This document shows positions 1-11,640 of a DNA stretch of 64,000 nt, in pieces. The notes under the pieces were generated by a model. The model did not search any database, was not told where the DNA came from, and saw only the letters and a program-made list of their open reading frames with translations. How positions within the stretch are numbered: the first letter of the stretch is position 1; every line of letters begins with the position of its first letter. Source of the stretch: Acholoe squamosa (Eukaryota > Annelida > Polychaeta > Phyllodocida > Polynoidae); NCBI GenBank assembly GCA_949317995.1, contig OX439036.1, positions 103,709,891-103,773,890 of the forward strand. The letters are read 5' to 3'. The position numbers were made by a program, and so were the translations under genes.

Positions 1-745
1 ATTTCAAGGAGATATTGGCAATTTATATTTTTCTTTGATAATGAATGAGTATCATTACGTTTAACAGCTTCCACATTTATCAAGGTCATATTCAAGGCGG
101 GAAAAATCCATCACACACTAATCTTTGTCGACTAAAACTGTATTTGTTAAAGACAGTAATGGAAGGGAGAAAATATAATTCAATAGTTCAAAATGTTATT
201 TGTAGAGCCCTGGAGATCTCTGTAATATTAATATCAAGTAAAGGATGGGGAAAATACATCTGTTTAACAAACGCATCTCTATCTGCTGCCAGAACTTTTA
301 CCGGTACCTATGACTACCTCCTCTTTCACTTTATAGTATAGACTCAAGGACTTCATTTTCATGTTTATGAAACCGATTTTTCTTTCCACTTTCGTCCCAC
401 TTTGAATTGGTTGCTACATAGTTCTTAATCATGAAAATCCCGTTACCAGAGTCAGCTCTTTGGGAAAGTACCAAACTGGCCTACTAGAACACATAATATA
501 TAACGTTTCTGCCTTAAGTATGCAAGCAAAACAAATGTTCACAACAGACTGACTACTGTTTAAAGTGACTGAGAAGAATAATTGGACGTTGTGCATTAAA
601 GCACAGGTGACCCACGGGTTTTAGGCTGTTGAGTTTTAAGTTATCTTTTGTATTTTTGAATGCTTTACGTAAAGAATAAACGAGAAATGAGTTTGAGAAT
701 TAACAATTTATCTTATCATCTGTTGTGAATTCTTTACATGAACTG
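1..745. other. no gene recognised
   Basis: AT-rich sequence. A 98-codon frame starting at 45 shows no known domain, and no repeat family was identified. Confidence 0.5.
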
Positions 746-749
746 AAAG

Positions 750-968
750 TACCGTAATCTCCCGCGTAGAAGACGCACCCCAAACTCAGCACATGCATTT
801 TCGCGTATAAGACGCACATTTTAAGGCACAATTTTGTAAATCCAGTACTGTTCTATAGTAAAATTACCCCTCGTATAAGACGCACCCCCAACTTGAGGAG
901 ATCCTATAAGACCAAGTAGGGATTTGTTTGGCGTAGAGGATGCGTCTTATACGCGGGAGTTTACGGTA
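750..968. mobile_element. MITE-A copy 1 (TA-flanked, GCGTATAAGACGC family)
   Basis: Terminal inverted repeats TACCGTAATCTCCCGCG and CGCGGGAGTTTACGGTA. TA at both ends is consistent with a TA target duplication. Several internal copies of TATAAGACGCAC occur in direct and inverted order. It is about 219 bp and non-coding. Confidence 0.65.
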
Positions 969-1089
969 ATAATTCCATTTCATTATTAAAAGAAAGCTGT
1001 CAATGAAATGTAAAATGTCACAGGTGAAGGACTCAGTCCTAAGGAGATGCCTCAATGTCAAATATCAAATGTCAATTGACAATGTAAGT

Positions 1090-1760
1090 TCAACGCAAGT
1101 TGAATTGGTGCAGCAATTAGTCAATATATGTTAGTACTTAGTCACTATATAACAGCAATTAGTCAATATACGTCAGTAATTACTTACTTTGTCAGCAATT
1201 AGTGAGTGAGTGAGTAATAGATGTTTAAAGCCATTTCGACAGCTAAGGTCATATTCATGGCGAGAGCTACATAACCATTTCACAGAGGAATGTGTCAGTG
1301 CCTGCGCATATGACATATGTGCACCACACATCCTGAGGGGATAGAAAAGAGGAGAAATAGACCCTTTTAATTGGGCTAGGGACGCCTGTCAGCAATTAGT
1401 AAATATATGTCAGTAATTACTCACTATTTATCAGAAATTAGACAATATGTCAGTAATTATTCACTATTTGTCAGCAATTAGTCAATACATGGTAGTAGTT
1501 ACTTACATTTTATCAGTATTTAGTCAATATATGTTAGTAATTGCTCACTATTTGTCAGCAATTAGTCTATATGTTAGTAATTGCTCACTATTTGTCAGCA
1601 ATTATTCAATATATATTAGTAATTACTCACTAATTGTCAGCAAATAGTCAATATATTTTATATATATATATCAGTATTTACTCACTCTATGACAGCAATA
1701 CATGTCAGTATTTACTTACAATCTGTCAGCAATTATTCAATATATAACTGTGTCAGGTGC
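1090..1760 (+). repeat. ATTAG-type minisatellite, direct arm
   Basis: Diverged units of about 37-40 bp with TCAGCAATTAGTCAATATATG and TTAGTAATTGCTCACTATTTG cores; SINE-B copy 1 lies inside. The same unit occurs inverted at 1935-2235 and again at 55630-56440. Confidence 0.75.
1203..1387 (-). mobile_element. SINE-B copy 1 inside a minisatellite
   Basis: A 185-bp element flanked by GTCAGCAATTAG at 1191-1202 and 1388-1399. Read on the minus strand it ends with a GCGTTAAACATCTATTAC-like block plus (CACT)n. Confidence 0.75.
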
Positions 1761-1776
1761 AGGTTATTTATTTATA

Positions 1777-1781
<5 letters not shown>

Positions 1782-1846
<65 letters not shown>
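1782..1846. repeat. (TA)n microsatellite
   Basis: About 65 bp of pure TA at the centre of symmetry between the two opposite minisatellite arms. Confidence 0.95.
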
Positions 1847-1848
<2 letters not shown>

Positions 1849-1934
1849 ATGGAGCAGGTTAGGTCTAAGACCTAAAAGACCTGAGTTTTTAATGCAATTT
1901 TCAATGCTATTTTCAATTCAATTTTCAATATTCA

Positions 1935-2235
1935 ATCAGATATTGACAAATAGTGAGTGATTACTGACATATGTTGATGAACTGCTGACAAATAATGAGC
2001 AATTACTAACATGTATTGACTAATTGCTGACAAATAGTGCATTATTACCGATATATTTTGACAAATAGTGACAAATAACTATTATATTGACTAATTGCTG
2101 ACAAACAGTGCATTATTACTGACATATTTGGACTAATTACTGACAAAAAGTGAGTAATTACTGACAAAAAGTGAGTAATTACTAACATAAATTGACTAAT
2201 TGCTGACAAATAGTGCATTATTACTGACATATTTG
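1935..2235 (-). repeat. ATTAG-type minisatellite, inverted arm
   Basis: The unit of the 1090-1760 arm occurs here as reverse complement (GACTAATTGCTGACAAATAG, AGTGAGTAATTACTGAC), so the two arms could form a long imperfect foldback. Confidence 0.75.
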
Positions 2236-4546
2236 TTGACAATGCATCATGGCATCCATAAAAGGGTTAACTGCACATCAATGCCTTGTCTATCAATAAA
2301 GGGTTGACTGTGCATCAATGCATCATGCCATCCATAAAAGGTTAAGTGCATCAATGCATCAGGTTATCCATGAAGGGTTAAATGTGCATCAATGCATCAT
2401 GCCATTCATAAAGGGTCAACTGTGTATCAATGCATCATACCACCCATAAAGGGTTAAAGTGCATCAATGCATCATGCCATTCATGAAGGGTTAAAGTGCA
2501 TCGATGCATCATGTTATCCATGAAGGGTTAAATGTGCATCAAAGCTTTGTAACATCTATGAAGGGTTAACTGTGCATCAATGCATCATGCTATCCATAAA
2601 GGTTTAAGTGTGCATCAATGCTACATGCCATTCATAAAGGCTTAAAGTGAATCAATGCATCATGCCATTCATAAAGGGTTAAATGTGCATCAATGCATCA
2701 TGCTATCCATAAAGGGTTAACTGTGCATCAATGCATCATGCTATCCATAAAGGGTTAACTGTGCATCAATGCATCATGCCATTCATAAAGGGTTAACTGT
2801 GTATGAATGCATCATGCCATTCATAAAGGGTTAAAGTGAATCAATGCATCATGCCATTCATAAAGGGTTAAATGTGCATCAATGCATCATGCCATTCATG
2901 AAGGGTTAACTGTGTATCAATGCATCATGCCATTCATAAAGGGTTAAATGTGCATCAATGCATCATGCCATTCATAAAGGGTTAAATGTGCATCAATGCA
3001 TCATGCCATTCATAAAGGGTCAACTGTGTATCAATGCATCATACCACCCATAAAGGGTTAAAGTGCATCAATGCATCATGCCATTCATGAAGGGTTAAAG
3101 TGCATCGATGCATCATGTTATCCATGAAGGGTTAAATGTGCATCAAAGCTTTGTAACATCTATGAAGGGTTAACTGTGCATCAATGCATCATGCTATCCA
3201 TAAAGGTTTAACTGTGCATCAATGCTACATGCCATTCATAAAGGCTTAAAGTGAATCAATGCATCATGCCATTCATAAAGGGTTAAATGTGCATCAATGC
3301 ATCATGCTATCCATAAAGGGTTAACTGTGCATCAATGCATCATGCTATCCATAAAGGGTTAACTGTGCATCAATGCATCATGCCATTCATAAAGGGTTAA
3401 CTGTGTATGAATGCATCATGCCATTCATAAAGGGTTAAAGTGAATCAATGCATCATGCCATTCATAAAGGGTTAAATGTGCATCAATGCATCATGCCATT
3501 CATGAAGGGTTAACTGTGTATCAATGCATCATGCCATTCATAAAGGGTTAAATGTGCATCAATGCATCATGCTATCCATAAAGGGTTAACTGTGCATCAA
3601 TGAATCATGCTATCCATAAAGGGTTAACTGTGCATCAATGCATCATGCCATTCATAAAGGGTTAACTTTGCATCAATCCATCATGCCACCAATAAAGGGT
3701 AAAAGTGCATCACTGCATCATGCCATTCATAAAAACTGAAAGTGAATCAATGCATCATGCCATTCATAAAGGGTTAAAGTGAATCAATGCATCATGCCAT
3801 TCATAAAGGGTTGAATGTGCATCAATGCATCATACTATCCATAAAGGGTTAAATTTGCATCAATGCATCATGCTATCCATGAAGGGTTAATTGTGCATCA
3901 ATGCATCATGCCATTCTTAACGGGTTAAAGTGTGTCAACGCATCATGCCATTCATAAAGGGTTAACTGTGCATCAATGCATCATGCTATCTATAAAGGGT
4001 TAACTGTGCATCACCACATCATGCCACCCATAAAGGGTTAAATGTGCATCAATGCTTTGTGAAATCCATAAAGGGTTAACTGGGCATCAATGCATCATGC
4101 TATCCAAGAAGGGTTAAAGTACATCAATGCATCATGCCATTCATAAAGGGTTAACTGTGCATCAATGCTACATGCCATTCATAAAGGCTTAAAGTGAATC
4201 AATGCATCATGCCATTCATAAAGGGTTAAATGTGCATCAATACATCATGCTATCCATAAAGGGTTAACTGTGCATCAATGCATCATGCTATCCATAAAGG
4301 GTTAAATGTGCATCAATGCATCATGCCATTCATGAAGGGTTAACTGTGTATCAATGCATCATGCCATTCATAAAGGGTTAAATGTGCATCAATGCATCAT
4401 GCCATTCATAAACGGTTAAATGTGCATCATGCTATCCATAAAGGGTTAACTGTGCATCAATGCATCATGCTATCCATAAAGGGTTAACTGTGCATCAATG
4501 CATCATGCTATCCATAAAGGGTTAACTGTGCATCAATGCTACATGC
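2236..4546. repeat. 38-bp minisatellite with 604-bp higher-order duplication
   Basis: About 60 head-to-tail units with core GGGTTAACTGTGCATCAATG, then CATCATGC(T/C)AT and CATAAA. Rare variants recur exactly 604 bp apart: CATACCACCC at 2436 and 3040, and AAAGCTTTGTAACATC near 2540 and 3144. A block of about 16 units was therefore duplicated as a whole. Confidence 0.9.
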
Positions 4547-4549
4547 ATG

Positions 4550-5640
4550 TCTAAGACCATAGAATAATAAAAACACACATTAAAACACAATTTAAAACAC
4601 AGAATGACGTCAACATTTTCAATTAAACACCATAGAACGGAGAGGTGAAAAGGCCTTGATATATTCAGTCCTGAGTTATTTGGGTACAAGTGCTCTCTGA
4701 TAGCTATCAGTGTAGCATGCTGGAAATCAGCTCAAGAAATGGCTGCACACATTCTACATCCTGCAATATCGGTATATAGAGGACCTATATGTACCCCCTC
4801 CCCCTCACACACACACAGAGACCGGCTGGACACTGTGTGAAGGCATCCACAGTTTGGCAGCTTAGGCCCTACTGTAGTGTAGGGAGCATTGTGTGCAGGC
4901 AATCCACTTGTCAATGGTCTGTATCCCTCTGTATGTAGGCCTATGGTCATGCACTGATGATTTCAGTAGCTGAGCTATTGTATCCATTTTTGGTAGACCT
5001 CCCAGCTAATTATAGGCGAGGTTTGAGTGGGGAGGGGGGGGTTGAATTGGTGCATGCCTGGGCGGAGGGTAGTATCACCCTGTTACGACTAGTCTTATAA
5101 GAACAAAATGAACCAACAAAATATGACAAAATAGTAAAACGAAGCTTTGTATACACTTTCAAAATTAAGATGAATAATGTGTCCATATAAGCAATATAAA
5201 ACAGTTGTAATTTGGCTAAATTCCTATACAGAAATTATCAAATAAGGTAATTTACTATTGCACAGGTCGACTCAAGGGTTATTGGACTGTCCGATTTGGT
5301 GTGCAATCGACCTCCCATGTGAATACAATGGAGATGCTAAGGGCATCTCCAATAAATAGTCAAACAGTTGGTTTTTGTGCTGTTTTAAAGACGTAGTAGT
5401 AAAGACTTCTCGTGCCCTTTTTGAAATGGAAATTGTGATCCCTGTAGCACTATGCAAAGACTTCTATCAGGGTGATAACTGTCTGAAATTAAGATGCTTG
5501 GCACCGCTGAAAACTGTGTCACATGGGATCATAGAGAGAAGTCTTGTGTTCCCCGCAATAGAGCTTATGAAGAAGTCTCTCGTGGCAAAATGACGACTTT
5601 TAAGTTATCCTTTTTTTTTCATTTTCAATTTGTGAAAAAA
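4550..5640. other. intergenic, nothing recognised
   Basis: A short C/CA-rich run near 4793-4820 and a G-rich run near 5030. Open frames on both strands at 5272-5593 overlap each other and have no family features. Confidence 0.5.
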
Positions 5641-5650
5641 GTAAAAGGTG

Positions 5651-5656
5651 TTTATT
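5651..5656 (-). terminator. candidate polyadenylation signal AATAAA of BTB-Kelch gene 1
   Basis: The minus strand reads AATAAA about 290 bases after the stop codon at 5946. It is the first such hexamer downstream and gives a plausible 3' UTR length. Confidence 0.45.
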
Positions 5657-5945
5657 AATAATTCTTTGTGTTATATAAACTGTGGAATGTTGTCTACCTA
5701 TTTCTATAAGTGACACTTTCTTCAGGGAAAAAGAAATAATTTCAATTGGTCAATGGAAAATGTACAACGCTCTGTTTTTGAAAGTCACCGCCAACCCGTT
5801 GGTATAGACTCAGGAGCACCCCTGAGCCAAAAACCTTTGAAATGCTCAATTAGTATACCCTTGGACATAGGTTTTGTCGAGGTAAGTGTTGACAAATCCC
5901 TGAAATCAGGGAAAATCCTGATGACTTCCATAACCGAGAGCATGT

Positions 5946-7631
5946 CTACTTGAACACATGATGTGGCACGGCAAGCAACACGGATTGAAAGTCTGCATCC
6001 TCCCAGCTAGCCGGGACTGGTACACTCTTAAAGTAGACCTCCTCGGGCCTGACCCCGCTCTCTCTTAGTGTCCACTTCAAACAGCGGCCCAGTAATCGGA
6101 TCAGGTAGATGGTGTTTCCCGTTATAACTGGCATGCTCCGCTCAAAGTCTCCATCGTATAAATTAAGGATGCAAGCAATTGGGATCATAAACTTGGACCA
6201 GATGTTGGTTGCTGGGTTGTACGTTTCTAGCTCCAGGCTTTTCTCTTCGAATGTGATGAGGACTTCCTCATTGCCAATGTTCATGACGGCCATCCGGTGA
6301 TTGGATTTGGGTGTCAGCATGGGTGCCCTGCTCTCCCATATGAGAGAATCCAGATTCATCCGATGAACAAGATTTGTAGCACCTCTATCTGCACCCCCAG
6401 TGCAGTAGAGATAATTTCCATACACACACGCCCCACATCTTGAAACCGCTACAGGCATGCTTCCAATCACAGTCCAAGTGTTGGTTCGGAAATCGTAGCG
6501 TTCCACGTCATCAGTCGAACTGAAGTTTGCATGGCCACCAATCAAATACAAATATTCTGCGTGATGTACGACAGTAGACAGCCGTTTATGGCTCACCGTA
6601 TTTGCCATCTTTGACCAGGTGAGGTTTCGCGGATCAAATATACACCACTGTTGTTCCTGTTCTTCATCAGGGTTGGTCAGTGCAATTAAAAAGTTGTTAA
6701 CAACCAGCATATCCTGAAAACAATAATCTGTTAATCCTGACTCTGGATACATATGTTTCTTCCAGCGGTTATTCTCGTCCAGAGACAGGAAGAGATTTTT
6801 CCCTCCGACATAGTCATTGCTAAATACAAATGGCGACGGGGCTGCTCTGACTTTGGTTTGTTCCGACTGATCTAGTACCTTCAGGTGCATGGGAAGGCTG
6901 TGATACTGAATTGCCTGGTCTACAAGAGCCCGCCATGGGCTGTCACTCTCAATATAGATATCCATCATTGTGATGACTGAGACTTGCTGTGGGGTCATAA
7001 GTCCAAATCGAACCAGTGACATGAGTGAGTCAATGTACATTTTTCGGTTCTCAAAGTCCAGGTTCACCCACTGCTTCAAGACCCCAAAAAGCTCCCACTC
7101 ACTCCGTTGCCAACACACAGCTATGGCCTCCAATCCCTCCACCAAGGTACGCTCAGGACTGTAATGTTTGAATGTGGTATCGAACCTATCAACCAGGATC
7201 TTCAAAGCTTTGTCTTTTTCCTCATCAAATGAATATTTGATAAACACCGAGATGTATTCCAGACAGTTCTTGACAGTGAGACTGCTCCGTAGTCTTTTTC
7301 TTGATGCCTCAATGATATTCGGCATCTGGAAATAGACAGCAGGCCCAACGATTTCCAAAGCATTTTCTTTGACGATGTTAGCATCCCCTGTATAAATGAG
7401 TTCGATGAGCTTAGCGACAGAAGTGGCGCTCAGTCCCTGTAGCTTCACTCTGTTTGTAGAATTCTCGAGCATGTCTCCACTCAGCATCACACGGAAATAG
7501 TCGCTTACTGACGCCATTATCGCCTTGTGGACCTGAATCTCCTGATTTTCCACTTCTATGCAGAAGTCAAAAAATATCTGTTGCTCCCACAGGTTGAACA
7601 CACCTGACGTGAGGCCAACATCAAGCGCCAT
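5946..7631 (-). CDS. BTB-BACK-Kelch protein 1 (KLHL-like), 561 aa, single coding exon
   Basis: Probable substrate adaptor of a Cullin-3 RING ubiquitin ligase: the BTB domain would bind Cul3 and the Kelch propeller would hold the substrate. BTB covers residues about 16-115 (VHKAIMASVSDYFRVML at 34-50) and keeps the Cul3-binding phi-x-E motif as M54-L55-E56. BACK covers about 120-222 (WQRSEWELF, then VRFGLM). A divergent Kelch region covers about 270-540, with the clearest repeats at 359-410 (YLYLIGG, YLYCTGG). The length is typical of the KLHL family. The frame stays open 47 codons further upstream, but the ATG at 7629-7631 is preferred. It opens the conserved xDVGLTSG block shared with the other two paralogues, and a strong acceptor (polypyrimidine plus AG at 7666-7667) lies 34 bases before it. 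The C-terminal AVPHHVF resembles the end of paralogue 2. The substrate is unknown. The family call is sure; the Cul3 role is inferred. Confidence 0.93.
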   Translation of the reverse strand: MALDVGLTSGVFNLWEQQIFFDFCIEVENQEIQVHKAIMASVSDYFRVMLSGDMLENSTNRVKLQGLSATSVAKLIELIYTGDANIVKENALEIVGPAVYFQMPNIIEASRKRLRSSLTVKNCLEYISVFIKYSFDEEKDKALKILVDRFDTTFKHYSPERTLVEGLEAIAVCWQRSEWELFGVLKQWVNLDFENRKMYIDSLMSLVRFGLMTPQQVSVITMMDIYIESDSPWRALVDQAIQYHSLPMHLKVLDQSEQTKVRAAPSPFVFSNDYVGGKNLFLSLDENNRWKKHMYPESGLTDYCFQDMLVVNNFLIALTNPDEEQEQQWCIFDPRNLTWSKMANTVSHKRLSTVVHHAEYLYLIGGHANFSSTDDVERYDFRTNTWTVIGSMPVAVSRCGACVYGNYLYCTGGADRGATNLVHRMNLDSLIWESRAPMLTPKSNHRMAVMNIGNEEVLITFEEKSLELETYNPATNIWSKFMIPIACILNLYDGDFERSMPVITGNTIYLIRLLGRCLKWTLRESGVRPEEVYFKSVPVPASWEDADFQSVLLAVPHHVFK

Positions 7632-7665
7632 GATGGCGGTAGTCTTCAGGAAGTGTATCAAAGAT

Positions 7666-7685
7666 CTAGAAAGAAAGGGAAATAG
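7666..7685 (-). other. splice acceptor in the 5' UTR of BTB-Kelch gene 1
   Basis: On the minus strand a pyrimidine-rich run ends in CTTTCTTTCTAG, with the AG at 7666-7667. The ATG at 7629-7631 follows 34 bases downstream. This implies an upstream non-coding exon, and it argues against the longer in-frame start at 7772. A GTGAGT on the minus strand near 8016-8021 is one possible donor, but it is unproven. Confidence 0.65.
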
Positions 7686-7689
7686 TTTG

Positions 7690-8560
7690 TAATGAAAAAC
7701 ATGTCCGGTGCACATGGAAGTATACTCTTTTTTAGGACAAAGGACTACACAAGAATCAGTGTTAATTTTCATTACATGTATATAACTCTTTTAAGCTTCT
7801 ACGGGGTATAACCTGAATTTTCTCAAGTACCTTTGGTGTGTAATTACATTCAAAAACCGAAAAAAGTCCTTCAGCACAGAGGCAGATATATTTATTTAGA
7901 ATACTGCATCTGGAATATTATGTCAGGCAATATTTACACAGCAAAGCTGCTCACTTCTACTTTGCATCATCTTGATTATGCAACGTGAGTTATTATAGGA
8001 TCATGTTACGACAATACTCACAAACGTAAGCTATGCCATCTCAGTCCCTTCCAGTACCAAGAAGTGTCCCTCCTTCCTTTTTCTACACCAATTTTAACTG
8101 CACTTGAAAAGCTGATGTCAACGCACAGCTCCCTTTGATGCATTTTTTTTTTTTTCAAAATCGTTTATTTTTTCAACTGCGACATTTTTTCAGGACGGGG
8201 TTACCTGAACCGATCTGCCTGCTAAGTCCCAGGTGGTGCATTATACCTAATTTTTCTGTGCACTTAGCTACATGATAAATAGTCTCAAGTTAACTAGTTT
8301 AAGTACAGTAAGTGCCATTCTGACCCATTTTGGGCCCGAAATTCATTGCCATTGGCCAGATTAACTTTTGAATGCCTCATAAAATCCACAATCCCTGGCA
8401 TAATATAAAAACATATGTATTTCGTTCATTAACTATTCATTTTGAGAACACCTGTGAATTCTTTTATAATTCTACCAATATTTCTTTCATTCAAATTCTA
8501 AACCAATCAGCATCTAGGAAACCCTTCAGTTTATGCCTTAATACCGTAAATGACTCATGA
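7690..8560. other. upstream region of BTB-Kelch gene 1
   Basis: It should hold the 5' UTR intron and promoter of the minus-strand gene. No TATA box or CpG island stands out, and none of the palindromes seen upstream of paralogue 3 are present. Confidence 0.4.
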
Positions 8561-8562
8561 GA

Positions 8563-9133
8563 TTGATTGATTTTTTTTTTAACGTCCAAAAGTGGAGTCC
8601 CCATTTATGGGACTGCCTCATTTACGGATAGTCAGCCCTTCCTTTCTCAGTCTGGGCAGGTATTTAAAAAAATGCTTGTCCAAAACAGCCAGACAGGTAT
8701 GCTGCTGGTCCATGACAGCATTGACCATATCTAGGGATGACCAAATCTAAGATGAATAATCAAATATATGAGGAGGGGTGAGGGGGAAAATCACTACCAG
8801 GCCTTCATCCTCCTACTCTTCTCGAAGCGTAGCAACTGTTCTTTCATTAGTCTGGTCCTACAGGCAGGGCCAGACAAACCATGGCCTTTGATCACTCAGA
8901 TGCGGTTCACTGAGGGGGAATCCCATGAAAAAAGTATTTCAGCCTGGGTCTGCACATATGGACACCAGCATTCCACATGCTCAATTGATGTCACAAGAAA
9001 CCTTAAGTTCGCCGCCTTTTATGAATCTGGTATGCCCACCGGTAGTATGAAAGGGGACTGCTCCTTCATGGGCTTTCAATGAAGTTATTCTGCTCCTTCC
9101 TGCCCTAATCGTGAAGGTCCCCACTCCACAGGG
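8563..9133 (-). mobile_element. SINE-A copy 1 (old, diverged)
   Basis: This is the same element as at 11077 and 29148, recognisable by the block CCACTCCACAGGGG at one end and AACGTCCAAAAGTGG with a T-run at the other. It has many substitutions, so it is an old insertion. The element reads on the minus strand, with its tail at the left. Confidence 0.7.
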
Positions 9134-9947
9134 GAGTCTGAGGTGAGGGCAAAATTTACTTCCATGTGACCTATAAGATTTGCTAGTTAAAAATCCCAAT
9201 CTAGTGGAGTACAAGTGAACTACTGATTGGGAAATCAGTCAACATTATTGTATTCTCTCTTGAAATTCTCTTCTTTACGTTTGGGGCAAAGGAGTAAGGG
9301 AAGGATAACAGTTGCCGGGTATAGCCGATAGTTACATTGGCATCACCGGGTAATATACATGTTTACAAATACAAATACAATATACAAAATATAAAGTCAA
9401 TAAAATGACTAGTGGAATAGCACCAAACTCAGATCTATACTAGTACGGTTACACCTAACTACTGTTCACCCTACAAGTAAATCTAACCTGCGTAGTGTCA
9501 ATGGGTGATTAAACTATATGCTACAAGTCAACATTACATGCATTACAGTAAATCAAAATTAATGTTTCTCGAGGAAAGGACTAGAGAGAGGATGCAGCCG
9601 ACCATATGGGTTGAAAGGACATAGCACCATGGGACCCATAATTATTGGCACCTCATTTCAGATTGAACTGCCATTAAATTGGTGGACTTCTGCCTCCTCC
9701 TCTCCATCCCTTTCCTCTTTATCTTATCCCTGAGGTGCGAGACCTTTGAGGTATTAGAGCCCCTCGTTTTAGAGTTTCTTCCCTAAGACAAGGGTCTATT
9801 TTTAGTACCGCTACAGGTTTGGTTACTCTCATTGGCCTCCCTCTGCACAGTTCTTGTAAAACTTGCCATAATAACCCTACAGAACTTTGAGAGGTTTGAT
9901 AGGACTTTAGGTTCCTGGCTATTGAAAAGCCTGTGCATCTTTTCACT

Positions 9948-10323
9948 GGGCCAAACAAAAAAAAGGTTTGTTTCCAGTAACCCAACCGACCCTAGCAAAA
10001 CAGGGGCAAAAAAAAACTTTTTTTTTGTGATTTTGAAGAATGTTGTCTCATTTTTTTTATATTTTAAAGAAATTTTTCATTACTTTTTAAGGACTTTTCC
10101 TGTATCCTTTTTGTGTTCTTCCCCCTGCTCACAGTTGTCATTTTCACATCATTATTTTACAATGAAATCAAAGCATTTGATACATCCATTGACAAGTGCC
10201 CTAACATTTCCTATATAAATGTAAAAAAAAAACAAAAAAAAAACAACAAAATCAAAAACGACCTACCGACCCTAGCTCTTTGAGCTTTGTTACTGGAAAC
10301 ACACCTTTTATTTTTCTTGGCCC
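9948..10323. mobile_element. MITE-D copy 1, inserted in the LINE tail
   Basis: The terminal inverted repeat starts GGGCCAA with an A-run and continues TGTTTCCAGTAAC. The mirrored right end is GTTACTGGAAAC...CTTGGCCC. The LINE C-terminal reading resumes on the other side. A related copy is at 42620-43023. Confidence 0.65.
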
Positions 10324-11076
10324 TGTCAGGCTGTAGAGTGTAGATGTCTTGACACAAGAACAGAGCTCTCTCCTTTTCAAAGGCTTCACAAACAAAAAGG
10401 TAGTGGAACTCATCACCAATTACATTAAGATGGCACATTGTGCATTTATGCAGTTCCCTTTCAATGTTGCTGTACCTGCCAGCCACCACTGGGAGGTAGT
10501 GGTAGAGTAACGATGTCTGAACCCAGCTTGTTCCTCGACTAACATGTTATTATCATCAAGATAGCTGCTAATCCTGCCATTAAGAATCATGGTGAATAGT
10601 TTACCAACACAGCTGAGTAAAGTAATTCCCCTATAATTGTCTGGATCACCCTTCTTCTTATAACACTAGTTTCATCAACCATAATACAGTAGGTGGCACT
10701 AGTGTTGACCTGACCATTTTGGCCCTGCTACAGGGGCACCACTGGAGGGGTGATTCTCAAGGAAAAGGGGGTGGTCAGAGTAGGGTTGTCACCTGTCATT
10801 ACTATGGTGGACACTGGAGGAGAGATAATAAACATCAAAAACAGCACCCCCTACCCAGGCCTGAGATAACCATTAACACACTCCTCCATGGTGAGATAAT
10901 CTACATTTAATTGGCTTAATGACCCCAAGGAACAGGTCTTGTGGTTTGTTATGACCACCAACACCACCCCCTTCTGCCCCCTTTTCTGAGCGCTCAAAAT
11001 TGTATGGTCACTTATATTTATCTAAGTCTAGATAGATTTTGGCTAAAGATAATGCCCTAATATCGCAGCGATAGGT

Positions 11077-11640
11077 TTGTTTGTTTGTTTGTTTGTTTAG
11101 TTTTACGTCCGGGGGCCATAAAGGAACTCAGACATTCAAGGTTTCTCGGACATTAAGTCCTTTCTTTTCTGTTTGGACAGGTATTTATATGCTGCTTGCC
11201 CGACACAGCAGTGACCGAATCTATGAATGATCGAATCTATGAGATGAATGACCGCATCTATGAGGAGGGGTGAGGGGGAAAACCGCTACCGGGGCTTCAT
11301 TCCCCTACTCTTTTCGAAGGATAGCAAGTGTTCTTTTATTTGCCTGGTCCCATAGACAGGGCCAGACAAACCACGGCCTTTGATCACTCAGACGTGGTTC
11401 ACTGAGGGAGAATCCCATGGCAAAAGGCAAGCATGTACGCCTGGGCCCGCGCATATGGACATCAGCTGCCCACATGCTCACCCCAAGACACAAGAAACCC
11501 CAAGTTTGTCGCCTTTTACGAATCTGGTATGCCCACTGGTAGAATGGAAGGAGGAAAATTCCTCCTTCGTGGACTCCCAATGAAGTTATTCTGCTCCTCC
11601 ATGGCCTCACATGAAGGTCCCCACTCCACAGGGGGCCAGG
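11077..11640 (-). mobile_element. SINE-A copy 2, inserted in a LINE
   Basis: About 564 bp, flanked by direct repeats GATAGGT at 11070-11076 and 11641-11647. Read on the minus strand it ends GGACGTAAAACTAAAC plus (AAAC)n, the form of a SINE 3' tail. It splits the LINE remnant at 9720-13260. No clear pol III A/B boxes were recognised in the head. Confidence 0.75.

Noticed and set aside
7632-7772. 47-residue N-terminal extension of BTB-Kelch protein 1
   Set aside because: It lies upstream of a strong splice acceptor, has no similarity to the paralogues, and is most likely intron and UTR read by chance.
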